Assembly: GCA_008636095.1 (NCBI GenBank)
Contig: VSJD01000314.1
Span: 1-10,000, forward strand
Direction: 5' to 3'
From: Kiritimatiellota bacterium
GTDB lineage: Bacteria > Verrucomicrobiota > Kiritimatiellia > JAAZAB01
DNA: 10,000 nt
Program-made: the position numbers and the translations under genes
Shown here: piece after piece, positions 6,085-10,000 of the stretch
How the letters are laid out: every line of letters begins with the position of its first letter
How positions within the stretch are numbered: position 1 is the stretch's first letter
Notes under the pieces: generated by a model
Databases searched by the model: none
The model's input: only the letters and a program-made list of their open reading frames with translations
What the model was told of the DNA's origin: nothing

Positions 6085-7449
6085 ATGCAAGCAGGGTTGG
6101 CCCGAATTGAAATTACGCCGTCAGGCCCGATTCGAATGGAAGGCATGTTGCGCGCGCACGACTCGACCGGAGTGCATGACCCGATTTTTGCGAAAGCCCT
6201 GGTGCTGTCCAACGGGCCGCAAGCCTCCGATGCTTTTGCCATTGTCGCCTTGGATGTCTGCGCGATGTCGGCGGAGAGTTGCCGTACGATCCGGGCCCTG
6301 GCGGAAAAAAGGACCGGTATTCCCTTTGACCGGATCATTGTGGCGGCGAAACACAATCATTCCGGACCAGCCACCCGGAATCCCGAGGATGCCACGACGA
6401 GCACGGCCAAATATAATCACTCCGCACAGGCCGTCCGGGATAGCCGAAACGAGCGCGAAAACGACTATGTCCGGAGTTTGGTTCAGAAAGTTGTGGCGCT
6501 GATTGAAGAGGCGGCCGGCCGGCTGGAGCCGGCGGCAATCGGCTGCGCCTCGGGACGCGAGGAGACCATCAGTCATTACCGCAGACTGCTGGCGGATGAT
6601 GGGCATGTGGTCATGAACTGGGAGCCGTGGCCGACGGAGCGCATTGTCCGCCCGCTGGGTGTGATTGATCCGGAAGTGGGTATCTTGAAAATTGTGTCGG
6701 CGGACGGGAAGAATCGTCTGCTGGGGGTGCTGTTCAATCACGCGGGTCATCCGAACGTGATGTCGGGGGATAATTACCTGATCAGTCCGGATTATCCCGG
6801 GCGAGCCGAAGTTTTGCTGGAGAAGAAGTTTGGCGCTTTGGCGATTTTTGTCAATGGCGCGCAGGGGACGATGGATATTGACGGATTGCGTGACCGCGAT
6901 TGGGCGGGGGTGGAGCGGGTAGGCCGCGCGCTGGCGGATGCCGTGGCGGGCACCCTGGCAGAGGTTACGCCGCGGACGACGAGCCGCCTGCGGAACGGGA
7001 CGTGCCGTTATACCGTGCCGGCGCGCAAGATTTCAGACAAAGAAAAAACCTGGGCGGAAACGATCGTCAAACAAACGGGCGGGGTAGTGAAGCCGGTGGC
7101 CGACGGGGTGGGGGACGATTACAAGGCCAATCTGTTTTTGCGCTTATGGCAAGCGCAGGATCAGGCGATTGACCTGGAGCAAATCTGCCTGGCCGTGGAT
7201 GATTGCGCGTTCATCAGTTTTCCGGGCGAGTTGTTCACTGAAATTGGCCAGCGGATCAAGGCGGCCAGCCCGTTCCGCCACACCTATATTCTCGGACTGG
7301 CCAACGGCAGCATTGGTTATATACCGACCCGCGAGGCCATCCGGCAGGGCGGCTATGAGCCGCTGACACGACGTGTGGATGACAGTGCGGCCGAAATCAT
7401 CGAAGAGCAAAGTCTGGCCCTGCTCCGCCGCATCCATGAGTTGGCGTGA
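6085..7449 (+). CDS. Neutral/alkaline ceramidase N-terminal-domain-like hydrolase
   Basis: This 454-residue protein aligns by eye with the N-terminal catalytic domain of neutral/alkaline non-lysosomal ceramidases. It opens with AGLARIEITPSGP. KHNHSGP (89-95) corresponds to the ceramidase zinc loop, giving His90 and His92, and NHAGHPNVM (218-226) supplies a further histidine ligand. FVNGAQGTMD lies near 255-264, and FPGELFTEIG near 378-387, both typical of the family. True ceramidases hydrolyse the N-acyl bond of ceramide, are usually exported and carry a C-terminal Ig-like domain. This protein lacks both a signal peptide and that domain, so a cytosolic substrate other than membrane ceramide is likely. 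The start is set by a strong GGGAGG. It follows the LmbE-like gene after 175 bp and converges on the lectin-like gene. Confidence 0.87.
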   Translation: MQAGLARIEITPSGPIRMEGMLRAHDSTGVHDPIFAKALVLSNGPQASDAFAIVALDVCAMSAESCRTIRALAEKRTGIPFDRIIVAAKHNHSGPATRNPEDATTSTAKYNHSAQAVRDSRNERENDYVRSLVQKVVALIEEAAGRLEPAAIGCASGREETISHYRRLLADDGHVVMNWEPWPTERIVRPLGVIDPEVGILKIVSADGKNRLLGVLFNHAGHPNVMSGDNYLISPDYPGRAEVLLEKKFGALAIFVNGAQGTMDIDGLRDRDWAGVERVGRALADAVAGTLAEVTPRTTSRLRNGTCRYTVPARKISDKEKTWAETIVKQTGGVVKPVADGVGDDYKANLFLRLWQAQDQAIDLEQICLAVDDCAFISFPGELFTEIGQRIKAASPFRHTYILGLANGSIGYIPTREAIRQGGYEPLTRRVDDSAAEIIEEQSLALLRRIHELA

Positions 7450-7481
7450 TACCGCGAGCGCCATCTGCGCCCTGTTCGGCA

Positions 7482-8225
7482 TTACTGCGCGGAATCCGCG
7501 GCAACGGTTGGGCGGTAAAGCCGGTCGTTAATTTCCTCAAGGTCGCTGAAGCCGTCTCCATCTGAATCCACGCGGAGCGGATTGGTCTTCCAGGTGTGGA
7601 TCTCCTCGTAATCGGAAATACCGTCGCCATCCGTGTCGGTTGCCACCGTCACCCGCACCTTCAGTTCTCCGCTCATGCCTGAAGACAGGGAAAAATTGTT
7701 GCGGAACTTCAGCTCGCCGGAACCGCCCGCCACCACATTGGTCTCCTGGCCGATGAAGTAGACCATGTTTGTATCGTTCCCGATCCGCATCAGGAGTCCG
7801 CAGGCCGGCGCACTGACGCCCAGATGGTTTTTCATGATCTCCGGGTTGCCTGCCGCTCCATATTTGGCAAAGGAATCGCTCCATTGGCCGGTGGCGACAC
7901 AATGAATGATGTTGCTATAGTTGACGGATATCCTGCTGGGTTGCCAAAGTTGGTTGGCCTGCACGGTGACCAGGTGCTCTTCCGGTCGGTCCGGATTCGC
8001 CTGGGGCGTCGTGCAACCGGCGATGGCCAACCCCAGCAAGAGACAGAAGCAAATACCCTCTCCCTGGGGAGAGGGCAGGGTGAGGGGTTGCTGCTGGCGA
8101 CGGCCCCTCACCCGATCCCGTAACGCGGGATTGACCTCTCCCGAGGGAGAGGTAATAGAATTGCCCCTGCCGAGGGCGACAAATCGCCGAATCAGTGAAT
8201 CAATGAATCGGTAAATACCCATCAT
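7482..8225 (-). CDS. Lipoprotein with LecA-like lectin domain and two calcium-loop repeats
   Basis: The 247-residue frame starts with an ATG overlapping the serC stop (ATGA). Residues 58-71 contain a hydrophobic core and lipobox, LAIAGC, with Cys71. Residues 85-195 resemble the PA-I galactophilic lectin (LecA) fold: W..SRISV near 94-101, ATGQWS (111-116), a YGAAGNPE stretch, CGLLMRIGN (142-150), then a GSGELKF strand and a final GELKVRVTV strand. DTDGDGISDYEE (197-208) and DSDGDGFSDLEE (220-231) are calcium-binding loops like thrombospondin type 3 repeats. The likely role is a surface sugar-binding protein; the lectin match is by eye and moderate. The lipobox is unusually far from the start because a 98-bp palindromic element interrupts the signal-peptide region (residues 25-58). 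Without it the cysteine would be residue 37. Export may be impaired, or translation may start elsewhere. Confidence 0.78.
   Translation of the reverse strand: MMGIYRFIDSLIRRFVALGRGNSITSPSGEVNPALRDRVRGRRQQQPLTLPSPQGEGICFCLLLGLAIAGCTTPQANPDRPEEHLVTVQANQLWQPSRISVNYSNIIHCVATGQWSDSFAKYGAAGNPEIMKNHLGVSAPACGLLMRIGNDTNMVYFIGQETNVVAGGSGELKFRNNFSLSSGMSGELKVRVTVATDTDGDGISDYEEIHTWKTNPLRVDSDGDGFSDLEEINDRLYRPTVAADSAQ
8056..8153. mobile_element. 98-bp palindromic (REP/MITE-like) element inside a coding sequence
   Basis: Three hairpins lie in a row, with a longer stem between the first and second. They are CCCTCTCCC/GGGAGAGGG (8056-8075), a 10-bp stem GGGTGAGGGG (8078-8087) with CCCCTCACCC (8104-8113), ATCCCG/CGGGAT (8115-8131), and ACCTCTCCC/GGGAGAGGT (8134-8153). 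The two ends are inverted repeats of each other with one mismatch in nine. AATA flanks both sides (8052-8055 and 8154-8157), as a target duplication would. No transposase is present, so any movement would need one in trans. The same CCCTCTCCC/GGGAGAGGG type of palindrome is common as an intergenic repeat in many bacteria. Confidence 0.75.
8181..8209. repeat. Short 8-bp-period tandem repeat (GATTCxxx)
   Basis: Read on the minus strand, GATTC recurs three times exactly eight bases apart (plus coordinates 8205-8209, 8197-8201 and 8189-8193), with a fourth partial GATTT copy at 8181-8185. It lies in the first 15 codons of the lectin-like gene, just after the serC stop, and encodes RFIDSLIRRF. Confidence 0.55.
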
Positions 8226-9286
8226 CCGTTCTTCTTTTCAAATTCCTTCATGAACGCTACCAGTGCTTCGATGCCTTCCACGGGGCAGGCGTTGTAAATC
8301 GAAGCCCGAATGCCGCCCACGGAACGATGTCCTTTCAGGCCTTTCAGTCCCTGCTTGGATGCTTCCTTAATGAACGTTTCTTCCAGCGTTTCATTGGGCA
8401 ACCGGAAGGTGATATTCATGTCGGAGCGGCATTCAGGCCGGGCCGTTCCCTTGTAAAAGCCGCCGGCATCCAGCAGGGCATAGATCAGGCCGGCCTTGTC
8501 CGCGTTTTGACGATGCAATGGGCCCAAGCCCTTTTTCAGGATCCAGCGCGAAACCAGCATCATGATATAAATACTGAAACAGGGCGGGGTATTGTAAAGC
8601 GAATTTTCCTCAATAAATGTTTTATAGCGCAAAATGGTCGGCACTGTGGGCGCGGCCCGTTCGGCCAGATCCTTGCGGATCACCACCAGGGCTATGCCGG
8701 AAGGCCCCAGGTTCTTCTGGGCGCCGGCATAGACCAGTCCGAATTGATTAATGTCAAAAGGACGCGAGAGGATGTCCGACGACATATCCGCCACGAGCGG
8801 CGCTTCGGTTTCAGGGAATGTTTTCCATTGTGCGCCGGAAATCGTTTCATTCGATGTCAGGTGAACATAGGCAGCGCCGGGGGTCAGTTTGAGTTCAGCT
8901 GCCGTGGGGATTTCCTTGCCGCAATCGGCGGCGATGTGTACCTGGCCGATATGGGCGGCTTCCTTGATTGCCTTGCCGGCCCAGGCGCCGGAATTGATAT
9001 AATCGGCTGTCTGGCCCGCGCCCAGTAAATTCAGGGGTACCATGGCAAACTGCATACTGGCGCCGCCAGCCACAAATAGCACGGCATAATCATCGGAACA
9101 GCCCAGCAATTGCTTGTAGTTGGCCACAGCCTCGGCATGCACCGCGTCATATTCCTTGCCGCGGTGACTGCTCTCCAGGATGGACATGCCCGAGCCTTTG
9201 AAATCCAGCAATTCGCGTTGGGCTTCCTGCAGGACTTCCCGTGGCAAAACAGCTGGACCGGCATTGAAATTGTAGACACGCGACAT
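8222..9286 (-). CDS. serC: Phosphoserine aminotransferase
   Basis: SerC transfers an amino group from glutamate to 3-phosphohydroxypyruvate, the second step of serine synthesis from 3-phosphoglycerate, in the cytoplasm with PLP. In many bacteria it also acts in vitamin B6 synthesis. The 354-residue length is normal for the family. Diagnostic segments are YNFNAGPAVLP at the N-terminus, SGMSILESSHRGKEY (32-46), FVAGGASMQFAMVPLN, the ADMSSDILSRP stretch (Asp binds the pyridine nitrogen) and YAGAQKNLGPSG with the PLP lysine at Lys191. The C-terminal GHRSVGGIRASIYNA is also typical. AAGGAGG five bases before the ATG gives strong initiation. The stop overlaps the start of the lectin-like gene by four bases. 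The 98-bp gap upstream, to the HEPN gene, contains heptamer repeats. Confidence 0.96.
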   Translation of the reverse strand: MSRVYNFNAGPAVLPREVLQEAQRELLDFKGSGMSILESSHRGKEYDAVHAEAVANYKQLLGCSDDYAVLFVAGGASMQFAMVPLNLLGAGQTADYINSGAWAGKAIKEAAHIGQVHIAADCGKEIPTAAELKLTPGAAYVHLTSNETISGAQWKTFPETEAPLVADMSSDILSRPFDINQFGLVYAGAQKNLGPSGIALVVIRKDLAERAAPTVPTILRYKTFIEENSLYNTPPCFSIYIMMLVSRWILKKGLGPLHRQNADKAGLIYALLDAGGFYKGTARPECRSDMNITFRLPNETLEETFIKEASKQGLKGLKGHRSVGGIRASIYNACPVEGIEALVAFMKEFEKKNG

Positions 9287-9289
9287 GGG

Positions 9290-9296
9290 AACCTCC
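9290..9296 (-). promoter_or_regulatory. Consensus ribosome binding site of serC
   Basis: On the minus strand AAGGAGG is followed by five bases and the ATG at 9286. This is the strongest Shine-Dalgarno match in the window and leaves no doubt about the serC start. Confidence 0.75.
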
Positions 9297-9313
9297 TTGG
9301 TTGCGTTAATTTA

Positions 9314-9355
9314 TGATTGCTGATTGCAGATTACTGATTGCTGATGACTGATGAA
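9314..9355. repeat. Six tandem 7-bp units between the HEPN gene and serC
   Basis: Reading the plus strand in sevens gives TGATTGC, TGATTGC, AGATTAC, TGATTGC, TGATGAC and TGATGAA. Three units are identical and the others differ by one to three bases. The array fills much of the 98-bp spacer, so any serC promoter would have to overlap it or lie inside the HEPN gene. Confidence 0.7.
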
Positions 9356-9384
9356 ATGTGCCTGACCATGCCCTGCGTTCCCGG

Positions 9385-9786
9385 CTATGCGCGTCGTTCT
9401 TGTCGTGGAATCTTCAGCGCCTGGCGGATATGTTCCCGGAACGCTCTGCATCGTCTGATGGCATCCTTGGCCTGGTCGCGCGTTGCCGACTCGCCAGGAT
9501 ACCGGAAAACCACGGCAAAATCGGACAAGTAAGCCAAATCACGGCGAAAAACTTCCCACAGAGGCTCTCGCGGAACAATTAAATCGAGAAGGGCCGGAAG
9601 ATCGTGAGTGTTTCTAAACTCGATGGCGGACTCGCTCAACCGAGCCTTGAGATATTTTTCGGCGCATTGCTGCGCGTGGAAACATATCCCGTCATAGTTG
9701 GGCTGTTTGCGGGCGCGCCCTTCCCGTTCCATCATTGCGAAGTCGCCCTCGGCTTTTTCAATCCATTCACGCGTGATCGGCTTCAT
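9385..9786 (-). CDS. HEPN-domain protein, partner of the adjacent nucleotidyltransferase
   Basis: The 133-residue product is an all-helical HEPN protein. YDGICFHAQQCAEKYLKA (31-48) is the family's core helix, NTHDLPALLDL (59-69) the conserved HDL turn, and FRYPGE (94-99) the conserved YP element. An R-x4-H arrangement, RAFREH (114-119), lies near the C-terminus. In HEPN ribonuclease toxins an R-x4-6-H motif is the active site, but whether this copy is the equivalent needs alignment. The gene begins inside the 3' end of the nucleotidyltransferase gene (20-base overlap), the arrangement of MNT-HEPN toxin-antitoxin pairs, in which the MNT partner can AMPylate and silence HEPN. If active it would cut RNA; if not, it may be a cofactor of the nucleotidyltransferase. 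Confidence 0.88.
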   Translation of the reverse strand: MKPITREWIEKAEGDFAMMEREGRARKQPNYDGICFHAQQCAEKYLKARLSESAIEFRNTHDLPALLDLIVPREPLWEVFRRDLAYLSDFAVVFRYPGESATRDQAKDAIRRCRAFREHIRQALKIPRQERRA

Positions 9787-10000
9787 AAATGACCTTCCCT
9801 CGCGCTAAAATAGAACGGACAAACTGGTCGCCCATGCTCAGGCGCTTGCGGATGGCTTGCGGTGTACGGACCAGCAAATCCACCGGGAACGGAGGATGGA
9901 TCTGCATGCGGATTTCGACCGACTGATCAACCGGCGATCCTTTGAACGGCATCACGACAAGCAAATCCACGTCCGAATCCGGCGTGACATGGCCTTCGGC
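9767..10000 (-). CDS. Minimal nucleotidyltransferase (MNT), 5' end outside window
   Basis: The 3' part of a nucleotidyltransferase gene, open to the window edge. The visible protein starts AEGHVTPDSDVDLLVVM, which is the catalytic part of the Pol beta-type fold. Its two aspartates, in SDVDLL, bind the metal. The Gly-Ser that normally precedes this segment should lie just outside. A third acidic strand, PVDLLVRTPQAI, follows, as is usual in MNT proteins. The C-terminus is ISxxGKVIYE-like (LARGKVIYEADHA). Only 77 codons are seen; the family is usually around 100 residues, so about 20-30 are missing. An internal GTG at 9970 is within the catalytic motif and cannot be the true start. The protein is expected to act with the HEPN product encoded by the overlapping gene. 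Confidence 0.88.
   Translation of the reverse strand, partial: AEGHVTPDSDVDLLVVMPFKGSPVDQSVEIRMQIHPPFPVDLLVRTPQAIRKRLSMGDQFVRSILARGKVIYEADHA

Noticed and set aside
8114..8153. Hairpins of the palindromic element as a serC terminator
   Set aside because: They lack a T-run, lie 70 bases inside the next open frame and are better explained as parts of a symmetric inserted element.
8327..9028. A 233-codon plus-strand open frame opposite serC
   Set aside because: serC is unmistakable on the minus strand, and the antisense product shows no domain features.

Overview
The window looks like chromosomal DNA from a GC-rich, free-living Gram-negative bacterium. Two predicted outer-membrane-type lipoproteins, an exported glycoside-hydrolase-like protein, a cytosolic ceramidase-like protein and calcium-loop (DxDGDG) repeats together suggest a member of the PVC group (Kiritimatiellota, Lentisphaerota or Verrucomicrobiota). 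That placement is inference from gene content; no rRNA or phylogenetic marker was tested. I see no phage, integron, CRISPR array, tRNA or rRNA.

Layout. (1) 123-1493, plus strand: a two-domain flavodoxin-fold protein with an iron-sulfur-flavoprotein cysteine motif, followed by a rho-independent terminator at 1561-1590. (2) 1626-4803, minus strand: a PT/S-linker lipoprotein, then a six-helix membrane protein, then an exported TIM-barrel glycosidase-like protein. A promoter with an 11-bp direct repeat lies upstream of the lipoprotein. (3) 5055-7449, plus strand: a LmbE/PIG-L-type deacetylase and a neutral-ceramidase-like hydrolase. Both appear cytosolic, and a highly foldable 175-bp spacer separates them. 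(4) 7482-10000, minus strand: in transcription order, a minimal nucleotidyltransferase (cut by the window edge), a HEPN protein, serC (phosphoserine aminotransferase) and a lectin-like lipoprotein whose start codon overlaps the serC stop.

How the genes work together. The MNT and HEPN genes overlap and form a recognisable toxin-antitoxin-type pair. SerC is a housekeeping step of serine (and possibly vitamin B6) synthesis. The LmbE-like and ceramidase-like enzymes both belong to families that cleave N-acyl bonds, so a shared catabolic role is plausible but not shown. The exported glycosidase-like and lectin-like proteins fit a polysaccharide-using lifestyle.

The most notable observation is a 98-bp palindromic element at 8056-8153 inside the 5' part of the lectin-like lipoprotein gene. 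It has near-perfect 9-bp terminal inverted repeats and is flanked by AATA on both sides. Element plus one flank is 102 bp, exactly 34 codons, so the frame stays open. Removing it restores a compact lipoprotein signal peptide. It therefore looks like a small palindromic element that inserted in frame into a coding sequence.
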